This document shows positions 18,551 through 26,935 of a stretch of 64,000 nucleotides of DNA, one piece after another; within the stretch, counting starts at the first letter, position 1; the number at the start of each line of letters is the position of its first letter. This DNA comes from Thiomicrospira sp. XS5 (GTDB taxonomy: Bacteria; Pseudomonadota; Gammaproteobacteria; Thiomicrospirales; Thiomicrospiraceae), in NCBI RefSeq assembly GCF_001507555.1, contig NZ_LQBO01000001.1, positions 1,364,001-1,428,000 of the forward strand, read 5' to 3'. The position numbers and the translations under genes were made by a program. The notes beneath the pieces are model-generated. The model was not told where the DNA came from, did no database searches, and saw only the letters and a program-made list of their open reading frames with translations.

Positions 18551-18819
18551 AAGGAACCTCCTGATGGAATCGGTATGAGATTCTGCGGGACTTCAAGCCC
18601 ATCCTATTCTAGGCATGGCTCGCCGACCTTAGTCATTCTAAGGTCAAGAGCCATAACAACGAAGAGATGGGCTTTCGGCCCGCCCGAAGGGGCTTAGCCA
18701 AGTTTCCGACTTCTGCGTTACCCTTTTTCGTGGTATCCAGATAGCACTTCAAAATGCTGCCTTGAAGACGAAAACTTGGCGTTGCCAGAATCCAAACGGA
18801 TTCAATCAGGAGGTTCCTT
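18551..18819 (-). ncRNA. Structured element B (unrecognised RNA family, copy 2)
   Basis: A ~269-nt segment homologous to element A (4164-4429) when read on the - strand. A 15-bp perfect outer helix (18551-18565 with 18805-18819) continues with mismatches through 18585/18786. Inner helices are 18772-18780 with 18697-18705, 18666-18674 with 18595-18603, 18648-18654 with 18615-18621, and 18638-18645 with 18625-18632 around the same AATGA loop as A. Nearly every stem differs in sequence from A yet stays paired. Shared blocks include TTTTGAA-TGCTATCT, CGTTGTT, AAGCCC and GCCTAGA. The 3' arm of the outer helix holds AGGAGG. It fills most of the psd-argG gap. Confidence 0.75.
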
Positions 18820-18841
18820 TAAAAAACAGTTGATTTTAATG

Positions 18842-18847
18842 TATAAT
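18842..18847 (+). promoter_or_regulatory. Probable -10 element of argG
   Basis: TATAAT lies 40 bases before the argG start. No convincing -35 is seen at normal spacing. Confidence 0.5.
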
Positions 18848-18887
18848 TCGCGCGATTAACAGAATTACTTTTTAACAAGGAAATCGC

Positions 18888-20099
18888 ATGTCGGAAATTA
18901 AAAAAGTCGTTTTGGCCTACTCCGGTGGTCTGGATACGTCAATTATCGCCAAATGGTTGCAAGAAGAATATCAGTGCGAGGTGGTGACCTTCACCGCCGA
19001 TATCGGGCAGGGCGAAGAAGTGGAGCCGGCTCGCGCCAAAGCGCAGGCCATGGGCATCAAAGAAATTTACATTGAAGACCTGCGAGAAGAGTTTGCTCGC
19101 GATTTCGTTTTTCCGATGATGCGTGCCAATGCGATTTACGAAGGCGAGTACCGTTTGGGGACGTCCATTGCGCGTCCGTTGATTTCAAAACGCTTGGTGG
19201 AAATCGCTCAGGAAACCGGTGCCGACGCCATTTCTCACGGTGCGACCGGGAAAGGGAACGACCAGGTCCGTTTCGAGTTGAACGCTTATGCGTTGATGCC
19301 GGACGTTAAAGTCATCGCGCCTTGGCGTGAGTGGGATTTGCTGTCACGTGAAAAACTGATGGCCTATGCCGAAGAGCACAATATCAGCATCGAGAAAAAA
19401 CAAGGCAAGAAATCGCCGTATTCGATGGACGCCAACCTGCTGCACATTTCCTATGAAGGCGGCATTATCGAAGATCCGGCCAACGAACCGGAAGAAGATA
19501 TGTGGTTGTGGTCGGTTTCACCGGAAAATGCGCCGGACAAACCAACCTATTTGACCATCGGTTATGAAAAAGGTGACATCGTTTCCATCAATGGTGACGC
19601 GATGTCTCCGGCGACGGTCATGGAATACCTGAATAAGGTGGGCGGTGAAAACGGCATCGGTCGTGACGACTTGGTGGAAAACCGTTTTGTGGGCATGAAA
19701 GCGCGCGGATGTTACGAAACACCGGCCGGAACCATCATGCTGAAAGCACACCGTGCGATGGAATCCTTGACTCTAGACCGTAATGCGGCGCACTTGAAAG
19801 ACGAGTTGATGCCGAAATACGCGGAAATGATTTACAACGGTTTCTGGTTCAGTCCGGAGCGTGAAATGTTGCAGGCATTGATCGATCAGTCGCAACAGAA
19901 TGTTTCCGGTGACGTTCGCCTGAAACTGTATAAAGGAAATGTGATTGTGGTGGGACGTACGTCCGACAACAGTCTGTTTGATGAAGACATCGCCACTTTC
20001 GAAGATGATGGCGGCGCTTATAACCACAAGGATGCGGAAGGTTTCATCAAGTTGAACGCTTTGCGTTTGAGAACGGCTGCCAAGAAACGCGGCAAGTAA
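18888..20099 (+). CDS. argG: Argininosuccinate synthase
   Basis: 403 residues. ArgG joins citrulline and aspartate with ATP in arginine synthesis. The PP-loop [16 protein letters not shown], the [15 protein letters not shown]-type motif ([15 protein letters not shown]) and the [17 protein letters not shown] segment are intact. AAGGAAATCGC precedes the ATG. pgpA follows after 18 bases. Confidence 0.97.
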   Translation: MSEIKKVVLAYSGGLDTSIIAKWLQEEYQCEVVTFTADIGQGEEVEPARAKAQAMGIKEIYIEDLREEFARDFVFPMMRANAIYEGEYRLGTSIARPLISKRLVEIAQETGADAISHGATGKGNDQVRFELNAYALMPDVKVIAPWREWDLLSREKLMAYAEEHNISIEKKQGKKSPYSMDANLLHISYEGGIIEDPANEPEEDMWLWSVSPENAPDKPTYLTIGYEKGDIVSINGDAMSPATVMEYLNKVGGENGIGRDDLVENRFVGMKARGCYETPAGTIMLKAHRAMESLTLDRNAAHLKDELMPKYAEMIYNGFWFSPEREMLQALIDQSQQNVSGDVRLKLYKGNVIVVGRTSDNSLFDEDIATFEDDGGAYNHKDAEGFIKLNALRLRTAAKKRGK

Positions 20100-20117
20100 C
20101 GTTCAGGCCGACTTGTC

Positions 20118-20615
20118 ATGAAGACGCAACAGCCTAAACCGGTTCGCTGGACGGACTTGAACCGTCATCCGGTGATGTGGCTGGGCTTCGGTTTCGGCTC
20201 CGGTTTGGTGCCGAAAGGGCCGGGAACGGCCGGCACGCTGTTGGGATTGCTGTTATTTTTGCCCATTTTATTATGGAGCGAAGCGGCGGCCTGGGGCGTG
20301 TTGGCGTTGGCCTTGGTGTTCGGCAGTTATATTTGTGGTGAATCGGCGCGCCAAATCGGTGTGCATGACCACGGCGGGATTGTTTGGGACGAGTTTGCGG
20401 GCATCTGGTTGGTGCTGTTGGCTCTGCCGGAGCAATCTTGGCTCTATTGGACAATGGCGTTCATTTTTTTCAGAATTTTCGATATCGTTAAGCCTTGGCC
20501 GATTCGTTGGGCCGACCAAAAGGTGTCCGGCGGCTTTGGGATTATGCTCGATGACATAATGGCAGCTTGTTACGCCATAATTATTATTTGGGCCCTGCAA
20601 ACTGGCTTTTTATAA
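20118..20615 (+). CDS. pgpA: Phosphatidylglycerophosphatase A
   Basis: 165 residues. PgpA dephosphorylates phosphatidylglycerol phosphate at the inner membrane. Typical motifs are FGSGLVPKGPGTAGTLLGL near the N-terminus, GIVWDEFAGIW in the middle and FRIFDIVKPWPIRWADQKVSGGFGIMLDD near the end, with three to four hydrophobic helices between. The gene start lies close behind argG, so it may be co-transcribed, although the functions are unrelated. Confidence 0.94.
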   Translation: MKTQQPKPVRWTDLNRHPVMWLGFGFGSGLVPKGPGTAGTLLGLLLFLPILLWSEAAAWGVLALALVFGSYICGESARQIGVHDHGGIVWDEFAGIWLVLLALPEQSWLYWTMAFIFFRIFDIVKPWPIRWADQKVSGGFGIMLDDIMAACYAIIIIWALQTGFL

Positions 20616-20715
20616 GGCATTAAGGTATATTTCGAGAAAAATTAGATTTCATTAAATGAGAGCTTTGTACGAGTGGGGCGCGAAGAAAAAAAGAGAAAAA
20701 ATCTGTTCGATTAAG

Positions 20716-20755
20716 GCGGAAACCGCAGCCAATGGCTAGCCATTGGCAAGTTTTT
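20716..20755. terminator. Hairpin plus 20-bp perfect palindrome followed by T-run
   Basis: A short GCGG-AAA-CCGC hairpin (20716-20726) is followed directly by the perfect palindrome GCCAATGGCTAGCCATTGGC (20728-20747) and then AAGTTTTT. It may end the argG-pgpA transcript about 110 bases after pgpA. The palindrome differs from the CCAGGCCTGG family. The rest of the 20616-20839 gap is featureless. Confidence 0.55.
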
Positions 20756-20839
20756 CAACGTAAATCGGGCGGGTTTTAGCCTTTTTTACTCGTGCATCCA
20801 TCTCGTGCAACGCTCTCTAAAATAACGGGTTAAAGAAGA

Positions 20840-21136
20840 ATGTTTACAGCATGTGAAGATGTAAAACGACTGATTAAAGAAAAAAACGCGCAGTTTGTGG
20901 ATGTGAGAACGCCAGAAGAATATGCGATGAACAAATTGCCGGGTGCGGTTAATATTCCCCTTCAGGATATCGACCGAGTGGGTGACAGCATGTTGAGCAA
21001 AGATTTGCCGGTGATTGTGTTCTGTCGTTCCGGTCAACGTTCACATATGGCGATGCAAATTTTGTTGTCTCTGGGCTTCGATGAAGTCTATAACATGGGA
21101 CCATCTCAAGCCTGGACACAGTGTCCAGACATTTAA
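20840..21136 (+). CDS. Rhodanese-like sulfurtransferase domain protein
   Basis: 98 residues, a single rhodanese domain. The active-site cysteine sits in VIVFCRSGQRSHMA, preceded by FVDVRTPEEYAMNKLPGAVNIPL. The first in-frame ATG at 20840 gives a complete domain. No signal peptide. It could carry sulfane sulfur in the cytoplasm. Single-gene unit ended by a strong terminator. Confidence 0.9.
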   Translation: MFTACEDVKRLIKEKNAQFVDVRTPEEYAMNKLPGAVNIPLQDIDRVGDSMLSKDLPVIVFCRSGQRSHMAMQILLSLGFDEVYNMGPSQAWTQCPDI

Positions 21137-21177
21137 TGGCTTGCGCGTTCATCGCGCGGACATTATGTATCCAAGAT

Positions 21178-21207
21178 AAAAAAGCACCAGGCCTGGTGCT
21201 TTTTTTA
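21178..21207. terminator. Terminator built on CCAGGCCTGG (copy 8)
   Basis: AAAAAAGCACCAGGCCTGGTGCTTTTTTT spans this site; the exact palindrome is at 21187-21196. It follows the rhodanese gene. Confidence 0.9.
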
Positions 21208-21254
21208 TAACTGGGTGTCTGTTTGATCGGACAACAACAAAAATCAAAGGGAAG

Positions 21255-22520
21255 ATGATGAGACTTGCTTTGCATTGGCAGATATTAATCGCACTGGCCT
21301 TGGCAGTGGTGATGGGGGTGTGGACCGGCACCGAAGCACAGATTTTCGGGGTGCACTGGTTGGCGATTTACACCTTTATCGGCACCTTGTTTTTGAACGC
21401 CTTGAAAATGATTGTGGTGCCGTTGGTGGTGTCCGCCATTATTACCGGGGTGGCGAATGTCGGCCAGCATGGCGGTTTCGGGCGCTTGGGCGGTAAAACA
21501 CTGGGCTATTATGTCCTGACCAGTTTCTTGGCGATTCTCATCGGTTTGGCCCTGGTCAACTTATTGCAACCCGGCGTGTCCGAAAACGGTGTGCCGGTGA
21601 TGGAAACCAATGACCAGATCATGAGCGCGATTTCCGGTAAGTCGGCCGGGGACGTGGTGGATGTTTTCCTGCGAATGATTCCAGTCAATGTGGTGGATGC
21701 CGCGGCGGAAGGTCAAATGCTCGGTTTGATTTTCTTCAGTTTGCTGTTCGGTTATTTCATGACCACACTGAAAGGGGCGCACAAAGACACTTTGACGAAC
21801 TTCTGGCAAGGGATTTTCGAAGTCATGATGATGATCACCGCTTGGGTCATGAAGTTCGCGCCTTTAGGGGTTTTTGGCTTGGTGGCGGCCTCGGTGGCGA
21901 AAACCGGCTTTGACCAATTTGGCCATTTGGCGTTGTTCTTTTTGACGGTGTCCTTGGCCTTGGGCGTGCACTTTCTGGTGGTGATGCCGATTCTGTTGCG
22001 TGTTGTAGGCGGCGTGAAAAATCCGTGGTTGCATTATCAGGCCATGGCGCCGGCGATTTTGACGGCCTTTTCCACCAGTTCGTCTTCATCGACTTTGCCG
22101 ATTACCATGAATGCGGTGGAAACCCGTGCCGGGGTGTCCAACCGCGTGTCGAGTTTTGTGTTGCCGCTGGGCGCCACGGTGAATATGGATGGCACCGCGC
22201 TGTATGAATGTGTGGCAGCGGTGTTCATTGCGCAGTTGTTTGGTGTGCCACTGGATTGGAGCACGCAATTGTTGATTGTGGTGATTGCCTTGACGACATC
22301 CATTGGCGTGGCAGGGATTCCGTCCGCGAGTTTGGTGGCCATCAGCATTATTTTGGTGGCGGTCGGTTTACCGGCGGAAGCCATTGGGTTGTTGCTGGTG
22401 GTGGATCGGTTATTGGATATGATGCGCACTGTGGTGAATGTGTTCAGTGATTCGGTTGGGGCTGTGGTCATTGCACGTTCCGAAGGCGAAGACCAGGTGT
22501 TGGTCTCCAAGCATTTTTAA
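21255..22520 (+). CDS. Dicarboxylate/amino acid:cation symporter (DAACS family)
   Basis: 421 residues with eight or so hydrophobic helices. The second ATG, at 21258, is equally possible. Family motifs are the serine-rich hairpin (AFSTSSSSSTLPITM), the GATVNMDGTALYE helix, and AGIPSASLVAISIIL with DRLLDMMRTVVNVFSD. These form the substrate and sodium/proton sites in GltPh-like carriers. The substrate (glutamate, aspartate or C4-dicarboxylate) cannot be fixed. The next gene starts 9 bases later. Confidence 0.93.
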   Translation: MMRLALHWQILIALALAVVMGVWTGTEAQIFGVHWLAIYTFIGTLFLNALKMIVVPLVVSAIITGVANVGQHGGFGRLGGKTLGYYVLTSFLAILIGLALVNLLQPGVSENGVPVMETNDQIMSAISGKSAGDVVDVFLRMIPVNVVDAAAEGQMLGLIFFSLLFGYFMTTLKGAHKDTLTNFWQGIFEVMMMITAWVMKFAPLGVFGLVAASVAKTGFDQFGHLALFFLTVSLALGVHFLVVMPILLRVVGGVKNPWLHYQAMAPAILTAFSTSSSSSTLPITMNAVETRAGVSNRVSSFVLPLGATVNMDGTALYECVAAVFIAQLFGVPLDWSTQLLIVVIALTTSIGVAGIPSASLVAISIILVAVGLPAEAIGLLLVVDRLLDMMRTVVNVFSDSVGAVVIARSEGEDQVLVSKHF

Positions 22521-22529
22521 GGTGGATTT

Positions 22530-22865
22530 GTGAAGATTATCATCACGGAATTGGCCGGGCTGACGCCCGGCGAGGAACACAATGAAACCATTCTCGCCCG
22601 TTTGTCGGAGCGTTTGCCGGAACTGGAGCACGACCTGGTTCAGGACTTATCGCACATCAGTCATTTCGCCAATTACATGGGCGGCATGGCGTTGGATGCC
22701 GTCATCTATCAGAAAGATAACTTGTACCGTTTGGATTACCATTATCCGTGGGAAATCAACTGGAGTTGTGCCGACCAGATGGAGCAGGGCGTCATGAACG
22801 ACAAAGTGCGTTTTACTTTGGCCGAAGACGGCGAAGTACACTTCAAACTGCTGAAATTAGATTAG
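22530..22865 (+). CDS. Hypothetical protein coupled to the symporter gene
   Basis: 111 residues, GTG start with AAGGTGG seven bases upstream and only 9 bases from the preceding stop, so co-translation with the symporter is likely. Acidic, soluble, rich in aromatic residues in LYRLDYHYPWEINWSC. No family recognised. Confidence 0.65.
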   Translation: MKIIITELAGLTPGEEHNETILARLSERLPELEHDLVQDLSHISHFANYMGGMALDAVIYQKDNLYRLDYHYPWEINWSCADQMEQGVMNDKVRFTLAEDGEVHFKLLKLD

Positions 22866-22886
22866 TTTAGAATGCGACGCTAGGCC

Positions 22887-23624
22887 TTAGCGCGCGACCA
22901 GTTCGAGGGTTTGGTTGGACCAGACTTTGAGGACTTCGGTTTCCGGGCGCCAGTCGCCCAACACCCAGCGGTGTTTGAGTTGGCCACCCTGTTCGATTTG
23001 GTGTAAGTAGGGGCGGTGGGTGTGTCCGTGCACCAGGTGACGGCATTGTGGGTGACGTTGCAACAGCTTTCTGACCGCCGCTTCGTTCACATCCATAATG
23101 TTTTCCGCTTTATTGAGACTGTATTTTTGAGAGTTGGCACGCATGTTTTCGCCAATGGCGACACGTTTGTGCTCCGGCAGTTTCAGAAACAACCAAGTCA
23201 CCAGGCGATTGCGCAACAGAAGACGCATCCGCTGAAACGCTTTGTCGTCGGTGCAGAGCGAATCCCCATGCAACATTAAGATCGGTAAACCGTAGAGGTT
23301 CACCAACGCCGGTTCTTTCAAAAACTGAATGCCGGTGGCGTCGAAAAAAGCACGCCGCATCAGAAAATCCCGATTCCCGTACATAAGATAAATCGGCAGG
23401 CCGTGTTCGGTGAGGTGTTTGAACTTACGAATCACTGTAGCGTAATGCTCAAGGCCGTGGTCGTCGCCGACCCACATTTCGAACAAATCGCCGATAATGT
23501 AAAGCGCATCGGCTTTCGGCGCATCCTGATCCAGGAAGCGGTAGAAAGCCTGGTTGATCGGATGAGTGTCATCCGGCTGCAGGTGCACGTCGGCCGTAAT
23601 TAAGGTATGCGGCATATCAGCCAT
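22887..23624 (-). CDS. lpxH: UDP-2,3-diacylglucosamine diphosphatase LpxH
   Basis: 245 residues. LpxH hydrolyses UDP-2,3-diacylglucosamine to lipid X in lipid A synthesis. Calcineurin-like metal motifs are visible: ITADVHL (the usual DxH is here ADVH), GDLFEMWVGDD, GNRDFL, LHGD and HGHTHRP. The ATG at 23624 is used; a GTG one codon earlier and an ATG at 23615 are alternatives. Directly downstream of ppiB, as in many relatives. Confidence 0.93.
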   Translation of the reverse strand: MADMPHTLITADVHLQPDDTHPINQAFYRFLDQDAPKADALYIIGDLFEMWVGDDHGLEHYATVIRKFKHLTEHGLPIYLMYGNRDFLMRRAFFDATGIQFLKEPALVNLYGLPILMLHGDSLCTDDKAFQRMRLLLRNRLVTWLFLKLPEHKRVAIGENMRANSQKYSLNKAENIMDVNEAAVRKLLQRHPQCRHLVHGHTHRPYLHQIEQGGQLKHRWVLGDWRPETEVLKVWSNQTLELVAR

Positions 23625-23636
23625 CACTCAATCTAA

Positions 23637-24143
23637 TCAGTCGGTTTCTTTGACGAGGGTTTTTTCGATGATGATGTCTTCAACCGGGACGTCCTGGTGG
23701 CCACGACGAGTGGTGGTTTCGACTTTGGCCATTTCATCGATGACGTCCAAACCTTCCACGATGTTTCCGAATACCGCATACCCCCAGCCGTGCATGTCTT
23801 TCGATTTATGGTCCAGGAAGTCGTTGTCCACCAGGTTCATGAAAAATTGCGTGGTGGCGGAATGCGGGTCCATGGTGCGGGCATAAGACAATGAACCGCG
23901 GACGTTTTTCAAACCGTTGTCGGCTTCGTTCTCAATTGGTTCACCGGACGGTTTTTCTTCCATACCCGGTAACATGCCGCCGCCCTGAACCATGAAGCCA
24001 GGAATAATGCGGTGGAAAATGGTGCCGTTGTAAAAGCCTTCCATGGCGTAATGCACAAAATTCTCGGCACCGACCGGTGCGTTTTCGTGGTCGACTTCGA
24101 CGGTGATGTTACCCATATTGGTTTGAAAAGTGACTTGTGTCAT
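23637..24143 (-). CDS. ppiB: Cytoplasmic cyclophilin-type peptidyl-prolyl isomerase
   Basis: 168 residues without a signal peptide. The cyclophilin core is intact: FHRIIPGFMVQGGG, SYARTMDPHSATTQFFMN and GYAVFGNIVEGLDVI. It is paralogous to the exported copy at 24290-24877; both run on the minus strand with a CCAGGCCTGG terminator between them. Confidence 0.95.
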   Translation of the reverse strand: MTQVTFQTNMGNITVEVDHENAPVGAENFVHYAMEGFYNGTIFHRIIPGFMVQGGGMLPGMEEKPSGEPIENEADNGLKNVRGSLSYARTMDPHSATTQFFMNLVDNDFLDHKSKDMHGWGYAVFGNIVEGLDVIDEMAKVETTTRRGHQDVPVEDIIIEKTLVKETD

Positions 24144-24239
24144 GCGATTTCCTTTGATGATATTTTTTGAATTCGGGTGTTTGTGTGTTGTTTGGATTGT
24201 TTAATGGGGACGTAATGTGCCCATTCAAGCATGCAATCG

Positions 24240-24267
24240 ATAAAACCGCCAGGCCTGGTGGTTTTAT
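24240..24267. terminator. Terminator built on CCAGGCCTGG (copy 9)
   Basis: AAAACCGCCAGGCCTGGTGGTTTT forms a long stem around the exact palindrome (24249-24258). It lies after the exported cyclophilin gene and before ppiB on the - strand. Confidence 0.8.
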
Positions 24268-24289
24268 CGATTTGGCAAGTCATGCAAGC

Positions 24290-24877
24290 TTATTGGATTT
24301 GCGTGACCTTAATGATTTCCACCGTTTGCAAGGGAACGTCACCCATGCCGTTTTTAAAGCCGGTTTGCACCTGGCGGATCTGATTGACGACACGCATGCC
24401 TTTGATGACGCGCCCGAACACTGCATAACCGTAAGCGCGTGGGGTTTTCTCACGGAAGTCCAGGAAGGTGTTTTGCGCGACATTGATGAAGAATTGCGAT
24501 GTTGCGGAATGCGGGTCGTTGGTGCGCGCCATCGCTAAGGTGCCGATGCGGTTGCGTAAGCCGTTGTCCGCTTCGTTTTGAATCGGTGCATGGGTCGGCT
24601 TTTTCTGCATGTCCGGCGTGAAGCCGCCGCCTTGAATCATGAAGTTAGGGATAACACGGTGGAAAATGGTACCGTTGTAGAAGCCTTCGTGGACATAACG
24701 CAAAAAGTTTTTGACGGTTTCCGGCGCTTTCTCGGGATACAGTTCCGCTTCAATGTCGCCCATGCTGGTTTGGATCAAAACCACCGGGTTTTTCGTGCTT
24801 TTGTCCGTGTCGGCGGCACAGGATTGAACGCTGAACAGACTGAAAAAGAGGGTGAAGATAAAAGCGCGTTTTGTCAT
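24290..24877 (-). CDS. ppiA: Exported cyclophilin-type peptidyl-prolyl isomerase
   Basis: 195 residues from the ATG at 24877, where GGAG is well placed. A signal peptide (KRAFIFTLFFSLFSVQSCA) precedes a full cyclophilin domain with FHRVIPNFMIQGGG, AMARTNDPHSATSQFFIN and GYAVFGRVIKGM. A Cys at the end of the hydrophobic stretch could suggest lipidation, but the context VQSC is not a good lipobox. A periplasmic proline isomerase is likely. Confidence 0.9.
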   Translation of the reverse strand: MTKRAFIFTLFFSLFSVQSCAADTDKSTKNPVVLIQTSMGDIEAELYPEKAPETVKNFLRYVHEGFYNGTIFHRVIPNFMIQGGGFTPDMQKKPTHAPIQNEADNGLRNRIGTLAMARTNDPHSATSQFFINVAQNTFLDFREKTPRAYGYAVFGRVIKGMRVVNQIRQVQTGFKNGMGDVPLQTVEIIKVTQIQ

Positions 24878-25133
24878 GATGTTCTCCAAGATTGTCACGG
24901 CTTAACGTCCGTTTGAGATCGGACCGGGTGTCATTGCATGTTAGATTCATTTGTGGGTTAGCATTCTAACACGATGGCTCTTTTTGATGGTGCAAATCGG
25001 TTCCGCAAGTGTTGAAATAGGCGTAATTCACCTATGAAAAAGGCGTACGAATTTTAGCTGCCCAATTCCGGGATTGGCCATCAGCCAAATTGGGAAATTC
25101 GTTTGCAGTTGCGGGAATCCGGCACTTTTTTAA

Positions 25134-25142
25134 TGCTATAAT
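25134..25142 (+). promoter_or_regulatory. Extended -10 promoter of glnS
   Basis: TGCTATAAT is a perfect extended -10 motif 114 bases before the glnS start. No consensus -35 is needed for this class. Confidence 0.65.
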
Positions 25143-25255
25143 ATTTCGTTATTCTAAACGTATGCGTTGGCGCAGCGAGTCCGATTCAGTTGGTTTCGCG
25201 ATCGCGACAGCAATTGCACGCAATTTTCTGATATTTTCGATAGGTTTTTTTGAAC

Positions 25256-26935
25256 ATGAGTCAAAACACGAACGCCGCTGTTGATAAACCCACCAACTTC
25301 ATTCGCAACATCATCGACGACGATTTAGCGAATCATAAATACGAAACGGTTATTACGCGTTTCCCGCCGGAACCGAATGGTTACCTGCATATCGGTCATG
25401 CGAAATCAATCTGTTTGAATTTTGGGTTGGCGGAAGATTATCAGGGTGGCTGTCACCTGCGTTTTGACGACACCAATCCGGCCAAAGAAGACGTTGAATA
25501 TGTGGACGCCATTAAAGAAGACGTGACCTGGTTGGGCTTCAAATGGGCCGGTGAACCGCGCTATTCGTCTAATTATTTTCAAAAATTCCATGATTATGCG
25601 GTGGAGCTGATTGAAAAAGGCTTGGCGTATGTGTGTTTTTTGAATGCCGAGCAAACCCGTGAATACCGAGGTACTTTGACCGAACCGGGGAAAGACAGCC
25701 CGTATCGTGATACGTCGGTGGCGGAAAACCTGGAACTGTTCGCCAAGATGAAAAACGGTGGTTTCCAGGAAGGGGAGTGCGTGTTGCGTGCCAAAATCGA
25801 TATGGCCTCGTCGTTTATGTGTATGCGTGACCCGACGCTGTACCGCATCCGTTTCGCACACCACCACCAAACCGGCGATCAATGGTGTATCTACCCGATG
25901 TACGATTTCGCGCATTGTATTTCCGATGGCATTGAAGGCGTGACGCATTCCTTGTGCACCTTGGAGTTCCAGGATAACCGCCGAATTTACGATTGGTTGC
26001 TGGAGCATCTGGACGATTTCAATAAGCCAGACCGCCCGTTCCAGTACGAGTTCTCGCGTTTGAACTTGGAATACACCGTGATGTCCAAGCGTAAATTGAT
26101 GCAGTTGGTGGAAGACGGGCTGGTGTCGGGCTGGGATGACCCGCGTATGCCGACCTTGTCCGGGTTGCGACGTCGTGGCGTCACGCCGGCGGCCATTCGT
26201 GACTTCGCAGAGCGTATCGGCATTTCCAAAGTGGACAGTATGACGGAAATGGGCATTCTGGAAGCGGCGATTCGTGACGATTTGAATGTGGTGGCGCCGC
26301 GTACCATGGGCGTCATTGACCCGATCAAACTGGTCATTGAAAACTATCCGGACGACCAGGTGGAAACTCTGCAAGCGCCTATCCATCCGCAAAATGAAGA
26401 GATGGGAACTCGTGAAATCTTCTTTAGTCGTGAGTTGTACATTGACCGGGCCGATTTCATTGAAGAAGCACCAAACAAAAAATGGAAACGTTTGGCTCTG
26501 GATAAGGAAGTGCGCTTGCGAAATGCTTACGTCGTAAAAGGGGTGCGTGCCGACACGGATGCGGATGGCAATATTACGACGGTTTATTGCTCTTACGACC
26601 CGGAAACACTGGGGCAAAACCCAGCAGACGGGCGTAAAGTGAAAGGCGTAATCCACTTTGTTGAAGCGTCGAAAGCGTTACCGGCCGAGTTCCGTTTGTA
26701 TGATCGTTTGTTCTCGGTGGCCAATCCGGCGAAAGAAGCCGATTTCGAAGCCGTTATCAATCCCGAGTCCTTGGCGGTGAAAACCGGCTTCGTCGAACCG
26801 GGCATGAAAGACGCCCAGCCGGAGCAAGCCTATCAATTTGAGCGTGAAGGGTATTTCTGCCGCGACAACCAAGCGGAAGACGCGCTGGTGTTCAATAAAA
26901 CCGTTGGCCTAAGAGATACATGGAGTCAAAAATAG
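25256..26935 (+). CDS. glnS: Glutaminyl-tRNA synthetase
   Basis: 559 residues from the ATG at 25256. Class I signatures: [18 protein letters not shown] contains the HIGH motif, and VMSKRKL is the KMSKS-type loop. The C-terminal anticodon-binding beta-barrels cover about residues 340-550. The product is typical of gammaproteobacterial GlnS. The stop TAG overlaps the cysS start by one base. Confidence 0.97.
   Translation: MSQNTNAAVDKPTNFIRNIIDDDLANHKYETVITRFPPEPNGYLHIGHAKSICLNFGLAEDYQGGCHLRFDDTNPAKEDVEYVDAIKEDVTWLGFKWAGEPRYSSNYFQKFHDYAVELIEKGLAYVCFLNAEQTREYRGTLTEPGKDSPYRDTSVAENLELFAKMKNGGFQEGECVLRAKIDMASSFMCMRDPTLYRIRFAHHHQTGDQWCIYPMYDFAHCISDGIEGVTHSLCTLEFQDNRRIYDWLLEHLDDFNKPDRPFQYEFSRLNLEYTVMSKRKLMQLVEDGLVSGWDDPRMPTLSGLRRRGVTPAAIRDFAERIGISKVDSMTEMGILEAAIRDDLNVVAPRTMGVIDPIKLVIENYPDDQVETLQAPIHPQNEEMGTREIFFSRELYIDRADFIEEAPNKKWKRLALDKEVRLRNAYVVKGVRADTDADGNITTVYCSYDPETLGQNPADGRKVKGVIHFVEASKALPAEFRLYDRLFSVANPAKEADFEAVINPESLAVKTGFVEPGMKDAQPEQAYQFEREGYFCRDNQAEDALVFNKTVGLRDTWSQK

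Noticed and set aside
18551-18819. Identification as 6S RNA, RNase P RNA or tmRNA
   Set aside because: No GAGGAAAGTCCGGGC-type or tag-peptide sequence, and the branched fold with three domains does not match the 6S rod. Two diverged copies would also be unusual.
25406-26656. Long minus-strand open frame (416 codons) opposite glnS
   Set aside because: It lies entirely antisense to a well-conserved glnS, has no ribosome site, and its His/Arg/Phe-rich composition is what codon bias on the other strand produces.
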